Numbered from the stretch's first letter, positions 1 to 8,564 are shown. The stretch is DNA of 28,542 nucleotides from JAFDVL01 sp043783625 (GCA_043783625.1 JAYVZE010000011.1:1-28542); one strand, 5' to 3'. Program-made: numbers and translations. The notes: generated by a model from the letters alone, not told the origin.

Positions 1-1587
1 AAAATTTCGATTATTTCCATTGCTCACCTGAACGACGCCGAACGAATGTTTATGGTGTCTTTACTGCTCAATCAAGTGCTTGGATGGATGCGACAACAAT
101 CGGGAACTACCAGTTTGCGGGCGATGCTGTACATGGATGAAATCTTCGGATATTTCCCGCCGGTGGCTAATCCTCCCTCCAAACAACCGTTGCTGACATT
201 GCTAAAACAGGCGCGTGCTTTTGGTTTGGGAATTATGCTCGCCACGCAAAATCCAGTGGATTTGGATTATAAAGGATTAGGCAATACCGGAACCTGGTTC
301 ATCGGACGTTTACAAACGGAACGCGACAAAGCCCGCGTATTGGAAGGTCTCGAAGGTGCATCAGCCAGTGCTGGAATGGAATTTGATCGCGGTGCGATGG
401 AAGAAATTCTGGCCGGCTTAGGCAATCGAATTTTCCTGATGAACAACGTTCACAACGATGCACCCGTAGTTTTCGAGACGCGCTGGGCAATGTCGTATTT
501 ACGTGGCCCGCTCACCCGTAATCAAATCAAACAAGTGATGGAGCCAATTCGCGCGGGCTTGCAAGGCGTCACCGTAGCAGCGGCAAAAGCTGCGCCTGTT
601 GCAGGTTCAGCAAAAGCGGCAGCGACAGGCGGCGGTGCGCGTCCGTTGCTCGGCTCGGATGTAACACAATATTTTCTGCCACTTCGGTCAAACGCTCCTG
701 ATGAAGGTTGTCAGTTAGTTTACACACCGATGGTAATTGGTGGCACAGATATTCATTTTATAGATTCAAAAAATGAAGTAGATCATTCGCAGGAAGCCAC
801 TTTTTTAGCGGCAATTACGGAAAACACGATTCCAGTGGATTGGAACGAAGCTGCCGAAATTTCCGTGCATCCAAATGATCTGGAAACCGAGCCGAATGAT
901 GCGGGTCTCTTTGCAGACGTGCCTTCGATTGCAGGCAAAGGCAAGAGCTTTGAAAAATGGGGCAAAGACCTCGCAGACTTCCTATATCGCAATCGCACCA
1001 TTGATTTATTGTGGAGTGAATACCACGAAGTTGTCTCGAATCCTGATGAATCCGAACGTGATTTTCGGGTGCGCCTGAATCAACTCGTACGCGAAGACCG
1101 CGACAGCGAAGTCGAAAGCCTGCGCAGCAAATACGCACCAAAATTTGCTGCACTGGAAGAACGTTTGCGTCGTGCGCAAGCCGCCATGGAAAAAGAAGCG
1201 CAGGAAGCGCAATCAGCAAAAATGACGGGCTGGTTAAACGTAGGAGCCTCATTACTTGGTGCATTTATGGGTAACAAAGTCGCTAGTGCAACCAATGTTC
1301 GCAGAGGTGCAAGTGCCATCGGCAGTTTTTCACGCGCTTCTAAACAAGCGGGAGATGTCGGACGCGCTGAAGAAACTATCGAAGCGATTCAGACGCAAAT
1401 GCAGGAACTCGACGCTCAATTCCAAGCCGAGACGCAAGCCTTACAAAACCAAAGCGATCCGTTGAATGAAAAGCTTGAATCGTTTTCCATTAAACCTAAG
1501 AAAAAAGATATTAGCCTCAAAGTTATTGCCTTAGCCTGGACGCCGCACTGGCGTGACGAGCGCGGTGAGATGACTGAGGCATATTAG
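1..1587 (+). CDS. HerA/DUF87-like ATP-binding protein, C-terminal part (5' partial)
   Basis: The frame is open from base 1, so the gene begins upstream. The visible part starts with a RecA/HerA-type ATPase core: a Walker-B-like strand LYMDEIFGYFPP, then ARAFGLGIMLATQNPVDLDY, the usual sensor strand of HerA/VirB4/FtsK-like ATPases, and an arginine-rich GRLQTERDKAR segment. The Walker A motif is expected upstream of the window. An Ala/Gly-rich linker follows, then a region without a family I recognise, then a charged coiled coil interrupted by a small Gly/Ala-rich stretch (WLNVGASLLGAFMGNKV), and a lysine-rich tail. Members of this superfamily pump or translocate DNA or act as uncharacterised ATPases; the substrate cannot be told here. 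The isocitrate dehydrogenase gene follows 53 bp later on the same strand, probably by chance. Confidence 0.8.
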   Translation, partial: KISIISIAHLNDAERMFMVSLLLNQVLGWMRQQSGTTSLRAMLYMDEIFGYFPPVANPPSKQPLLTLLKQARAFGLGIMLATQNPVDLDYKGLGNTGTWFIGRLQTERDKARVLEGLEGASASAGMEFDRGAMEEILAGLGNRIFLMNNVHNDAPVVFETRWAMSYLRGPLTRNQIKQVMEPIRAGLQGVTVAAAKAAPVAGSAKAAATGGGARPLLGSDVTQYFLPLRSNAPDEGCQLVYTPMVIGGTDIHFIDSKNEVDHSQEATFLAAITENTIPVDWNEAAEISVHPNDLETEPNDAGLFADVPSIAGKGKSFEKWGKDLADFLYRNRTIDLLWSEYHEVVSNPDESERDFRVRLNQLVREDRDSEVESLRSKYAPKFAALEERLRRAQAAMEKEAQEAQSAKMTGWLNVGASLLGAFMGNKVASATNVRRGASAIGSFSRASKQAGDVGRAEETIEAIQTQMQELDAQFQAETQALQNQSDPLNEKLESFSIKPKKKDISLKVIALAWTPHWRDERGEMTEAY

Positions 1588-1640
1588 GCGAGCCTCAAAA
1601 CTGTTATGCCCCCGAAACGCAAAACTCGGAACTATTTTTT

Positions 1641-2651
1641 ATGACACATCGAATAACTTTAATTCCCGGCGACGGCATCGGTACAGAAATCACGGCAGCA
1701 GTCGTCCGCATCATCGAAGCTGCGGGCGTAGATATTCACTGGGACAGCTTTATCGCAGGTGCGGAAGCTCTCTCGCGTTACGGCGATCCATTGCCGCAAC
1801 CAGTACTTGATTCAATCAGAGAAAATCGCGTCGCGCTGAAAGGTCCGCTGACGACTCCGGTTGGTTCAGGTTTTGCCAGCGTAAATGTGCGCTTGCGCAA
1901 GACGCTTGATCTGTATGCAAACCTGCGTCCAGTGCGAACGATACCGGGCGTAAAAACTCCTTTTGGCGAATTAGATTTAGTCGTCGTGCGCGAAAATACC
2001 GAAGATTTATATTCCGGGATCGAACATGTCGTCGTTCCCGGCGTCGTCGAAAGCATCAAGATTATTACGGAGAAAGCTTCGACGCGCATTGCAAAATTTG
2101 CTTTTGATTACGCGAAAAAAGAAGGACGCAAAAAAATCACTGCTGTCCACAAAGCGAACATCATGAAATTATCGGATGGCTTATTTCTGGATTGCTTCCG
2201 CGCCGTCGCTGAACAAAATCCTGAGATCACCGCCGATGACAAAATCGTAGACAATTGCTGCATGCAGCTCGTGATGCGGCCTCAGCAATTCGATATGTTG
2301 CTGCTCGAAAATTTGTACGGCGACATCGTTTCAGATTTGGCAGCGGGATTAGTCGGCGGACTCGGCATCGTCCCCGGAGCCAATATCGGCGAGCTTGGCG
2401 CAGTGTTTGAAGCCGTCCACGGCTCCGCACCTGACATCGCTGGAATGGGCATTGCGAACCCGACGGCAATGCTGCAATCAGGAATTTTGATGCTGCGCTA
2501 TCTCAACGAACGCGATGCCGCAGAATTAATTGAGAAAGCTTTATTTTACACTCTCGCGCAGAAGGAAATTCGGACGAAAGATTTAGGCGGTACAGCAAGT
2601 ACGATGGAATTTACTGAGGCGGTAGTAGCTTCGATGAAGGAAATTTCTTAA
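1641..2651 (+). CDS. isocitrate dehydrogenase, NAD-type (isocitrate/isopropylmalate dehydrogenase family)
   Basis: This 336-aa beta-decarboxylating dehydrogenase most likely oxidises isocitrate to 2-oxoglutarate in the TCA cycle. By comparison with the E. coli enzyme, the isocitrate-binding residues are conserved: Ser80, Asn82, Arg86 (SVNVRLR), Arg96 (LRPVR) and Arg117 (RENTEDLYSGIE). Also conserved are the catalytic pair Tyr124 and Lys171 and the metal ligands near Asp204, Asp228 and Asp232. The RENTED loop speaks against isopropylmalate dehydrogenase. In the cofactor loop HGSAPDIAG, Asp265-Ile266 replace the Lys-Tyr of NADP enzymes, which points to NAD+. The length fits the short bacterial NAD-IDH/IDH3-like branch. 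Homoisocitrate dehydrogenase cannot be fully excluded. Its TAA stop overlaps the stop of the convergent downstream gene by 4 bp. Confidence 0.9.
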   Translation: MTHRITLIPGDGIGTEITAAVVRIIEAAGVDIHWDSFIAGAEALSRYGDPLPQPVLDSIRENRVALKGPLTTPVGSGFASVNVRLRKTLDLYANLRPVRTIPGVKTPFGELDLVVVRENTEDLYSGIEHVVVPGVVESIKIITEKASTRIAKFAFDYAKKEGRKKITAVHKANIMKLSDGLFLDCFRAVAEQNPEITADDKIVDNCCMQLVMRPQQFDMLLLENLYGDIVSDLAAGLVGGLGIVPGANIGELGAVFEAVHGSAPDIAGMGIANPTAMLQSGILMLRYLNERDAAELIEKALFYTLAQKEIRTKDLGGTASTMEFTEAVVASMKEIS

Positions 2652-4555
2652 ACTGGAATAGCTAATCGTTGTGATTGTAAGCGTAATTTTTTTGCTGATT
2701 CCACCAGATCAGTCCACCAATAAAGAAGTTCTCCAAACTTGAATACGATTCGTTGGGAAAGCTGCCGTGCTTCTTCCACACTTCGATTCTTCATTAACTC
2801 TTCCGGTATAATGTATTCATTTTTTATTATCGCATCATGTAAGTAGTCATGTATCTTCCTCAAGTCATCAGCCCAATAATCAGGTGTCTCGCGGTGATAG
2901 CGCAGATGATTTTCGACAAGCGAGACAAACCCGCTTTTTGAGTTCCAGAGATTGATTCGGATAAGTTCTTCAAAATCTGCGATCCCCAATTCTCCCACTT
3001 CCATCAAATATTTCCCTAACTTTTGTAATTTGCCTTTTCCATCTACTGTGCTGGGAAGAAAGCTGAAAGAATTGGTACAAGCGACAATGATCCCAATCAT
3101 AGGAATATGAACGGCATTTTTCCAAAGACTGTCAACCGCATAAGCTCTCGGTTCCATTGGAGCATGCAAAACTGCCCAGGGTAAATGCGCAACGTAATCA
3201 CCTCCAAAACAACGACGTAATATCACACCGAACAAACCATCCGCCCCTCTAAATGTTGGCAAAAAAGGCGGGAGCAACTCACGATTGTCATAGCCAATCG
3301 CTGTGGTCTGAAAATCCCAGAGATTTTCGGTAATGGTATTTTGCCTAACCAGCTTGAGCATTTCGCGGCTAACACAGGCTGAACGATACTTTTCTTCCGA
3401 CTCCACCAAACGCTGATGCGAATCACCTTTCAAGAGCAAATGCGCTATCGGAGAATCAAAACCTGAGTCACCAATTAGTCCGTTAATTGTGACCGCAACC
3501 TTACAAGAACCTAGGTTCAGTCCACGAATAAATTGCGAGCTAACACGATCAAGTGATAGCTGACCAAAGCGAGAGAGGCAATTACCTATACTTTGCCCCA
3601 ACAGTTTTTCGTGGGATTCCAGAAAATCTTGTTTGTCAAATCTTGCTCCCTTCAGTGTAGCTTCATGATCGGGAAAGAACCAGTATTCGGTTGCTTCACT
3701 ACTCGACTCAAGCCCTAATCCGTCTTGGTGATTGGGGGAAGATGTAAGTTGGCATACGGTGTCGTCATCAACACCAATCATCAAATCACCCGCCGTGTGA
3801 AGTAACAGGGCGTTTCGATTTGCACCTATTGAGATTCCAATTTGCTCTGGATCAAAGAGCGCAAAATTAATAACTTCGGACGGAACCTCACAGTTGTGTG
3901 CCAAAGTTTTCGCAAACTCTTGCTTTTCCTCTAAGCCAGCGTAATAGAGCTTTAGGTTATATTTATTCGCTAACTCCCGAAGCATCGCACGGGTTTCACT
4001 TCTGGTTGCTTGCTCCGGCGTATCATCCATCACGACAAAGTCATTATGGCGTTGAAATTGCTGACTATTTTCTAAGTAACTAATCAAGCATTGTTTCAGG
4101 CTTGCTGGGCGACTTCGCGTAACCACGCCAATGGAAGTAATTTCCGGCACAGAATCGGCGGTGACAGATAGTTGTTGTTGGCAAAGCTTGAGAATCTCTT
4201 GATCGGAGATAAGGAGTCCCGCGCTTACAAGTTCGGTTAACTGCTCTTTGATTGATTCAATCCAGAGTCTGTCAGAGCCGCCAGTTGAGGGAGCCAGCGA
4301 GCGTTGATATTCGTATGCATGTTCGTCAAGTGTTTGTAGCTGACGACAACGGTTCAGTAGTTCAGCCGCTTCAGACGAAAGTAACTGAGCGGCACTATTG
4401 AGTCTGTTATATGCCAGATGGTACTGGTTATCAAAAGGCATGGTGATAAGATCACTATAACAATAGCGCAGCGTTTCGATTTGGGATTGCAGCTTTGGGA
4501 ATGACCCTTTCACTAATTGTTGGCCGGAATTCTTGCCACGAGACCAGAACTTCAT
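2648..4555 (-). CDS. glycosyltransferase-like (GT-A fold) protein of unknown role
   Basis: A 635-aa protein with no signal peptide. Residues 1-135 are mostly helical. Around 141-150 begins a GT-A-like nucleotide-sugar fold: a first strand SIGVVTRSRP followed by a helix (the GT2-style opening), a second strand FVVMDDTP near 173-180, and GANRNALLLHTAGDLMIGVDDDT near 244-266, where DDD is a good candidate for the metal-binding DxD. A later GADGLFG segment resembles an acceptor-site loop. The C-terminal third is helical. The family is not one I can name, and the glycosyltransferase assignment rests on motif order only. The start codon ATG has a weak upstream GGGAT. The gene stands alone, with convergent idh downstream and a 200-bp gap upstream. 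Confidence 0.75.
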   Translation of the reverse strand: MKFWSRGKNSGQQLVKGSFPKLQSQIETLRYCYSDLITMPFDNQYHLAYNRLNSAAQLLSSEAAELLNRCRQLQTLDEHAYEYQRSLAPSTGGSDRLWIESIKEQLTELVSAGLLISDQEILKLCQQQLSVTADSVPEITSIGVVTRSRPASLKQCLISYLENSQQFQRHNDFVVMDDTPEQATRSETRAMLRELANKYNLKLYYAGLEEKQEFAKTLAHNCEVPSEVINFALFDPEQIGISIGANRNALLLHTAGDLMIGVDDDTVCQLTSSPNHQDGLGLESSSEATEYWFFPDHEATLKGARFDKQDFLESHEKLLGQSIGNCLSRFGQLSLDRVSSQFIRGLNLGSCKVAVTINGLIGDSGFDSPIAHLLLKGDSHQRLVESEEKYRSACVSREMLKLVRQNTITENLWDFQTTAIGYDNRELLPPFLPTFRGADGLFGVILRRCFGGDYVAHLPWAVLHAPMEPRAYAVDSLWKNAVHIPMIGIIVACTNSFSFLPSTVDGKGKLQKLGKYLMEVGELGIADFEELIRINLWNSKSGFVSLVENHLRYHRETPDYWADDLRKIHDYLHDAIIKNEYIIPEELMKNRSVEEARQLSQRIVFKFGELLYWWTDLVESAKKLRLQSQRLAIPV

Positions 4556-4577
4556 AATAGAAATCCCACAAAAAATG

Positions 4578-4624
4578 TAGCGATAGAAGTAAGCTATTTA
4601 CGGATAAATAAACTCCTATCGCTA
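4578..4624. repeat. 9-bp inverted repeat in the leader of the glycosyltransferase-like gene
   Basis: TAGCGATAG (4578-4586) and its perfect complement CTATCGCTA (4616-4624) flank a 29-nt AT-rich spacer, with related ATAGCG/GCTA words continuing to about 4665. It lies 23-69 bp upstream of the start codon at 4555. It could be an RNA hairpin or a spaced operator. Confidence 0.4.
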
Positions 4625-4754
4625 TGCAATTTGTTATTCAATCGATATAGCGAAAATGCGCTACACAGAAAAGATATAAGTCCTACGCAAAATCGTTATA
4701 GGATGAAGAATTACGGCAGCCCCTGTAAAATAGAGTTGCTATAGATTCAAAATA

Positions 4755-5465
4755 TCAGAAAAATTTGCACGGGTACTTATACCTGGGTGATTGATAATTA
4801 CCAGCACCCTGCATAACCGCCATAGCTACTTCCCAAATAGTTACACTGGGTATAGTTGTAATTACAGTCATAAGAATCAATAATGTAGTAGTAAGGTGTG
4901 AAACATATCCACTACTACCACCACCCCCGCCTGGTGGATTAGAGGGTGGCGTAGAGCAAGGAGAAGAACGTGTTTCTGTACGATCTGCACCTTCTTGACC
5001 AGACATGGTATGAGTTTTACCTGGAACTGGAATTGTAATTGGCGAAAGAGGTGGCGTAACATCCAGAGTACAGTCGGTGTCGCTGACACTACATACCATA
5101 TCTTTTACTTCCATTGTAACATTTCCATCATCATCGCTCACTGGCACACCAAAACTTGGCCATACCCCTTTACTCTTTTGGTCAAAACAATATGCTATAG
5201 GTGCTGGCTTACAATCCTCGCAAACGTCACAACATGAACCAGTTCCTTTTAGCGTCACTGCTTCTGTTTTCCCAGGCCAAGTCACAATTACATTCTGTTC
5301 TTTGCTCAAAGGATTTGGACATGGTCCTCCGAGAACTGGTGGTAGTATTTCAAAAGTAGCTTTGCAACTTTCCGCTTTAGCAGTTGGTACATGAACAATG
5401 GAAATTGAAACTATGACCATTACAAGTCGTAGAAACTGAAAAAAACCAATTATATTATTTCTCAT
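4755..5465 (-). CDS. secreted cysteine-rich protein of unknown function
   Basis: I chose the ATG at 5465 because AAAGGAGG sits 10 bp upstream; an earlier in-frame start would add 13 residues ahead of the signal peptide. The 236-aa product starts with a basic stretch and a hydrophobic segment (FFQFLRLVMVIVSISIVHV) ending in TAKAES, a good signal peptidase I site. The exported part is rich in Cys (SCCDVCEDC and several later pairs) and has a Pro/Gly linker (PPSNPPGGGGGSSG). I do not recognise the family. The last ~50 residues are Thr/Ile/Val-rich and look unlike the rest. Another frame over the same bases ends at 4798 with a Tyr/Cys/Gly-rich tail, so a frameshift at the G-rich linker is possible. 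It lies 47 bp downstream of 5513-6394 on the same strand, probably in one operon. Confidence 0.65.
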   Translation of the reverse strand: MRNNIIGFFQFLRLVMVIVSISIVHVPTAKAESCKATFEILPPVLGGPCPNPLSKEQNVIVTWPGKTEAVTLKGTGSCCDVCEDCKPAPIAYCFDQKSKGVWPSFGVPVSDDDGNVTMEVKDMVCSVSDTDCTLDVTPPLSPITIPVPGKTHTMSGQEGADRTETRSSPCSTPPSNPPGGGGGSSGYVSHLTTTLLILMTVITTIPSVTIWEVAMAVMQGAGNYQSPRYKYPCKFF

Positions 5466-5512
5466 AACAAAAGAACCTCCTTTAGAACCCCAACTTGAAT
5501 CCAAGCAATAAA

Positions 5513-6394
5513 TTAGAGCCTGGTTTTTCTATCATTATATTTGAGTTCTAGTTCAGTAAGCTTTGACCAGAAATTGTTTAACCCAAAAACACCATCAGAA
5601 TTGAGTGTTTCACGTAGTTGATTAACTTCTGAGACAATGTCTGCCTTTCTTGTCTGTAGTGCGTACTTCAGACTTAAAGACTCTTTACGATTTTTGGCAA
5701 TCAATTCTTTTTGGTACTCAGCAGTGGGTGACATTGGAAGGCTATAGGCAAATGCCGCTAACTGTTCCAGTTCTGGAACGACAACCCGGCTGATAAAATC
5801 TGGATCACGTTTGGCTGATTTTAATTCTTTACTGACAGTCTTTTCCAATTTACGAATTAATTTTCCTACTACTGGATGCCACCGCTTCATCTGTTCTTTC
5901 AATCCCTGTCTATTGTCGAAAACACCTTCTACCTGTGTTTTATCTCCATCAGTGGAAAGGTCTTCAAAGACTACCGCACGAATTGTGATGTCGGCTTGCT
6001 CAATTGAGGATGGAGCAAAGAGCTTGATTTCTTCACTCACGATTTCACCTGGGCGAATAATGCGCATCTCAGGTCTCTCCGCTGCCCATTTATCCACTCG
6101 GCGAAAACCTCTATCGGCTGAATAAGCAAAGGCTGTAATGTTTTTGTCGTAACCATTTTTCAATTTCAAATAAACCCTTTGCCCATTCGCTTCTTGCTCA
6201 GTTCTAAATTCAATGACCTGAAATTTTTTCGTCAGGTTTTTCACTGCCACAGATTTTCCCTGAACGTAGTTGACTGTAGTTACACCTGAAACTCTATTCC
6301 AACGCTCTCCTGTAAAGAAAAGCACACTAATTAATATGACCCCACCAGTCAATAATAGTACTGGCTTGCGGAGCTGTGTCACAGAACTTCTCAT
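5513..6394 (-). CDS. membrane-anchored extracytoplasmic protein of unknown function
   Basis: A 293-aa protein with a single N-terminal membrane anchor (about residues 11-28, LVLLTGG-type hydrophobic run) and the rest outside the cytoplasm. Residues ~45-155 form a beta-rich region resembling an immunoglobulin-like or FxLYD-type fold (VYLKLKNGYDKNITAFAYSADRG, then RIIRPGEIVSEEIKLFAP). The C-terminal half is helical and charged with a probable coiled coil. It has a clear ribosome binding site, AGGAGG, 8 bp before the ATG. The cysteine-rich secreted gene follows 47 bp downstream, so the two are likely co-transcribed and may act together at the cell surface. No family can be named with confidence. 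Confidence 0.7.
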   Translation of the reverse strand: MRSSVTQLRKPVLLLTGGVILISVLFFTGERWNRVSGVTTVNYVQGKSVAVKNLTKKFQVIEFRTEQEANGQRVYLKLKNGYDKNITAFAYSADRGFRRVDKWAAERPEMRIIRPGEIVSEEIKLFAPSSIEQADITIRAVVFEDLSTDGDKTQVEGVFDNRQGLKEQMKRWHPVVGKLIRKLEKTVSKELKSAKRDPDFISRVVVPELEQLAAFAYSLPMSPTAEYQKELIAKNRKESLSLKYALQTRKADIVSEVNQLRETLNSDGVFGLNNFWSKLTELELKYNDRKTRL

Positions 6395-6652
6395 ATGTCG
6401 TTCCTCCTGAATTTGGTTTTGTCGACTGCCGATGGAAGTGCTGCATGACTCCAGTTATGACATCACTAAGGCAGACTGATAAAGTGATGTATTGCTGATA
6501 GTTCAATTCAAGACTGGAGGCAAATAGCAACTGAGTATGCAGGAGGGCATTTTTTTTTCTTTGTGTCAAGAGTTTTTTGAGCGAACTAAAAGTATAGCGA
6601 GTAACCACACATTTGCGGGCAACAATATGCACACCAAAGATTTGGGTAAATA

Positions 6653-6703
6653 CTACACAAAAGCACTTCTTACACAGCAAGGTGTGAATTTTTTACCGGA
6701 CAT
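6653..6703 (-). CDS. possible 16-codon leader peptide with strong ribosome binding site
   Basis: On the minus strand TAGGAGGAACGGAAA precedes an ATG at 6703. It opens a 16-codon frame, MSGKKFTPCCVRSAFV, ending at TAG (6653-6655). The AGGAGGAACG word is shared exactly with the ribosome binding site of the gene at 6394, 250 bp downstream on the same strand. The short frame could be a leader peptide, the remnant of a decayed gene, or chance. I rate it as a candidate only. Confidence 0.2.
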   Translation of the reverse strand: MSGKKFTPCCVRSAFV

Positions 6704-6785
6704 TTTCCGTTCCTCCTATCTTGCCAAACAACATACCTGTTTTAATTCGCTCAGTTGCTTATAGGTTAATCATTTAACAGCTTAA

Positions 6786-6800
6786 TGGCATAGTCTTTGC
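6786..6800 (+). promoter_or_regulatory. sigma-54 (RpoN) type promoter
   Basis: TGGCATAGTCTTTGC has the invariant GG (6787-6788) and GC (6799-6800) exactly 10 bp apart and matches the -24/-12 consensus TGGCAC-N5-TTGC closely. It points toward the small secreted protein gene at 7010, leaving a ~200-nt leader. An enhancer-binding activator is implied, but no such gene is in the window. Confidence 0.5.
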
Positions 6801-7009
6801 GTTACAAACAGCATCCCCAAACCGCACTGTGAAAATAAACCCGACTTGAGATCGGAGTAGCATAATTGTGTTTAGCCCTGATTTTATTGGTTGTTTTCGT
6901 GCTTTGTATTTTGGTGGAGCAGGAGCTTGCGAATAAATCGCAGCGATAACTTTCAGACTTTGCGGCAGATAGTTCCGCCCTTAGTCAAATTAAACGAGGA
7001 GAAGTGATT

Positions 7010-7372
7010 ATGAAAAAGTTTACTTTAGCTTTTGTTGGATGGGCAATAATGATTGTTGCCGGAGTCGCATTGACCTACGCGCAAGACAATGCAGCAATTT
7101 CTGCTATCGAACAGGATGGTGCAATAAAAGCGCAGGCAGGCAAAGTTGTAGCCATTGATACAGCAAAAAATGAATTGGCAGTCAAAGACGAAAAGGGTAC
7201 AGAAAAAACCATGGCTGTCAGCCCTGATACAAAAATCATGAAGGAGGGCAAGGAGATTGCACTGGCTGATGTAAAAGCCGGAGATCGGATCATTTATGAA
7301 TTGGACGGTTCGTCTAATCCGCCTGTCGCCAAATCATTGATGATTATGTCACCAAAATCTGCGAAACCATAA
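7010..7372 (+). CDS. small secreted protein, DUF5666-like
   Basis: I use the ATG at 7010, with GAGGAG 8 bp upstream; a GTG two codons earlier falls too close to this site. The 120-aa product has a typical signal peptide (MKKFTLAFVGWAIMIVAGVALTYAQ) and is exported. The mature part carries one small beta-barrel-like module: AGKVVAIDTAKNELAVKDEKG, then VSPDTKIMKEGKEIALADVKAGDRIIYEL. This pattern is seen in DUF5666 and related periplasmic domains, where the role is unknown (metal binding has been suggested for relatives). It appears monocistronic, with the sigma-54-like promoter about 200 bp upstream and a strong hairpin downstream. Confidence 0.75.
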   Translation: MKKFTLAFVGWAIMIVAGVALTYAQDNAAISAIEQDGAIKAQAGKVVAIDTAKNELAVKDEKGTEKTMAVSPDTKIMKEGKEIALADVKAGDRIIYELDGSSNPPVAKSLMIMSPKSAKP

Positions 7373-7385
7373 AACCCTTGATTTG

Positions 7386-7479
7386 ATTGGCTCGTAATGA
7401 ATTCAAGGCAGAATGCAGCGAGCCAATGCCAGAGCAGGATTTCAGTTTCAAAGCAGTTTTTTGAAATGAAATCCTGCTC
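7386..7479. terminator. paired hairpins at convergent gene ends (bidirectional terminator)
   Basis: There are two perfect inverted repeats. ATTGGCTCG (7386-7394) pairs with CGAGCCAAT (7419-7427). GAGCAGGATTTCA (7432-7444) pairs with TGAAATCCTGCTC (7467-7479), and an inner TTTCAA/TTGAAA extends the second stem. They fill the 118-bp gap between the ends of the secreted protein gene (plus) and mltG (minus). The loop is T-rich but no long U tract follows. Confidence 0.6.
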
Positions 7480-7490
7480 GTCCAATTTAA

Positions 7491-8564
7491 CTATTTCTGC
7501 TGATCTCGTTCCATTTGCCGATAATCTGAAACGGCTCTTTCGTGATCGGCTCCGTTGGTTGTAAAGACGTGTGAACCATCGCGCTTCACGCCATCAACGA
7601 CAAAAAATAAATAATCTGTTTTCGCCGGATTCAACGCCGCTTCAATCGCTCGCTTCCCTGCTGAAGCAATCGGGCCGAGTGGCATCCCCGGATATTTGTA
7701 AGTGTTGTAAGGCGATTCACGATCAAGATCGCTTTGATAAATTTTGCCATTCCATTTGTATTTTCCCGCCAGAATTGCCCCGTAAATTACCGTCGGATCG
7801 CACGCCAGATTCATCTTCATCTTCAGACGTTTGTGATAGACCTGAGAGATTAATTCGCGGTCTTTATCAACTTTCGCTTCTTTCTCGACCAGCGAAGCCA
7901 TTGTAATTGCCTGTCGTGTATTCATCCCCAGCGCACGGGCTTTGCTTTGCAATTCGCTGGTGTAGATCTTGCGAAACCGCTTGACCATCGCTTCGACTAA
8001 CTGCGCTCGCGTGGTTGTAGTCGTGTATTCGTATGTGTCAGGAAAAAGATACCCTTCTAAATCGGTTGCCTTCGGATCAAGGTCTGAAATCAATTTTGTG
8101 TTTTTGAAAAGCGTTAACAATTCGTCCCGACTGGCGGGCGCAGGTTCTTTCATGCCCGGCAACGGAGCAGCTAATTTATCAGCAATTTCCCATTGATTGT
8201 AGCCTTCAGGTATTGTGATTTTGCGTGTTGCCACATCAGCGCGGACGAGTTTGTCAATGACTTGCAACGGTGTAATCGGCGAATCAAATTGATAATCTCC
8301 GGTCTTGAGAATCTTGCCGCGTCCGAACGTTTTCAACCACCACGAAACGGCCGTTGGATTGCGAATCACACCTTCCTGATGAAGCTTGGATATTATTAAA
8401 CTGGTGCTGCTTTTCGGTGGAATCGTAATGACTTTTTCGGCGGCTTTATGCGTGTAAGGAGTCTTGATAGCACTGTTCAGCCAAAGCGCAGTTCCGCCAA
8501 TCAACACCATCAGCAAAGATAAAATTCCAATGAATAGTTTTTTATGGGTTGAAGTTATTTGCAT
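7491..8564 (-). CDS. mltG: endolytic murein transglycosylase MltG (YceG family)
   Basis: MltG is an inner-membrane lytic transglycosylase that cuts nascent glycan strands and so sets their length. With the ATG at 8564 the protein has 357 aa: a short cytoplasmic start, one membrane segment (about 9-29), a LysM-like region (about 45-115, IPPKSSTSLIISKLHQEGVI) and the YceG catalytic domain. The key motif is TMASLVEKEA with catalytic Glu227, equivalent to E. coli Glu218. LEGYLFPDTYEY (169-180), YPGMPLGPIASAG and LNPAKTDYLFFV near the C-terminus are family hallmarks. A TTG three codons upstream is an alternative start; GAGG lies only 4 bp before the ATG. It follows ruvX on the same strand after a hairpin-bearing 72-bp gap. 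Confidence 0.95.
   Translation of the reverse strand: MQITSTHKKLFIGILSLLMVLIGGTALWLNSAIKTPYTHKAAEKVITIPPKSSTSLIISKLHQEGVIRNPTAVSWWLKTFGRGKILKTGDYQFDSPITPLQVIDKLVRADVATRKITIPEGYNQWEIADKLAAPLPGMKEPAPASRDELLTLFKNTKLISDLDPKATDLEGYLFPDTYEYTTTTTRAQLVEAMVKRFRKIYTSELQSKARALGMNTRQAITMASLVEKEAKVDKDRELISQVYHKRLKMKMNLACDPTVIYGAILAGKYKWNGKIYQSDLDRESPYNTYKYPGMPLGPIASAGKRAIEAALNPAKTDYLFFVVDGVKRDGSHVFTTNGADHERAVSDYRQMERDQQK

Larger units (their letters stand above)
6395..7009. other. 615-bp stretch without a confident gene
   Basis: AT-rich, divergent spacer between the 6394 gene (minus) and the 7010 gene (plus). It contains the candidate leader peptide at 6653-6703 and a sigma-54-like promoter at 6786-6800. 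Longer open frames exist on both strands (about 6537-6764 plus; 6395-6680 minus), but they lack ribosome binding sites or recognisable protein features and I treat them as non-coding. Confidence 0.6.

Noticed and set aside
4517..4744. 75-codon frame on the plus strand over the leader of the glycosyltransferase-like gene
   Set aside because: No ribosome binding site and it runs through the inverted repeat; composition is not protein-like.
6327..6680. 117-codon open frame on the minus strand upstream of and overlapping the 6394 gene
   Set aside because: Begins at TTG without a ribosome binding site, overlaps the better-supported gene start and has no protein features.
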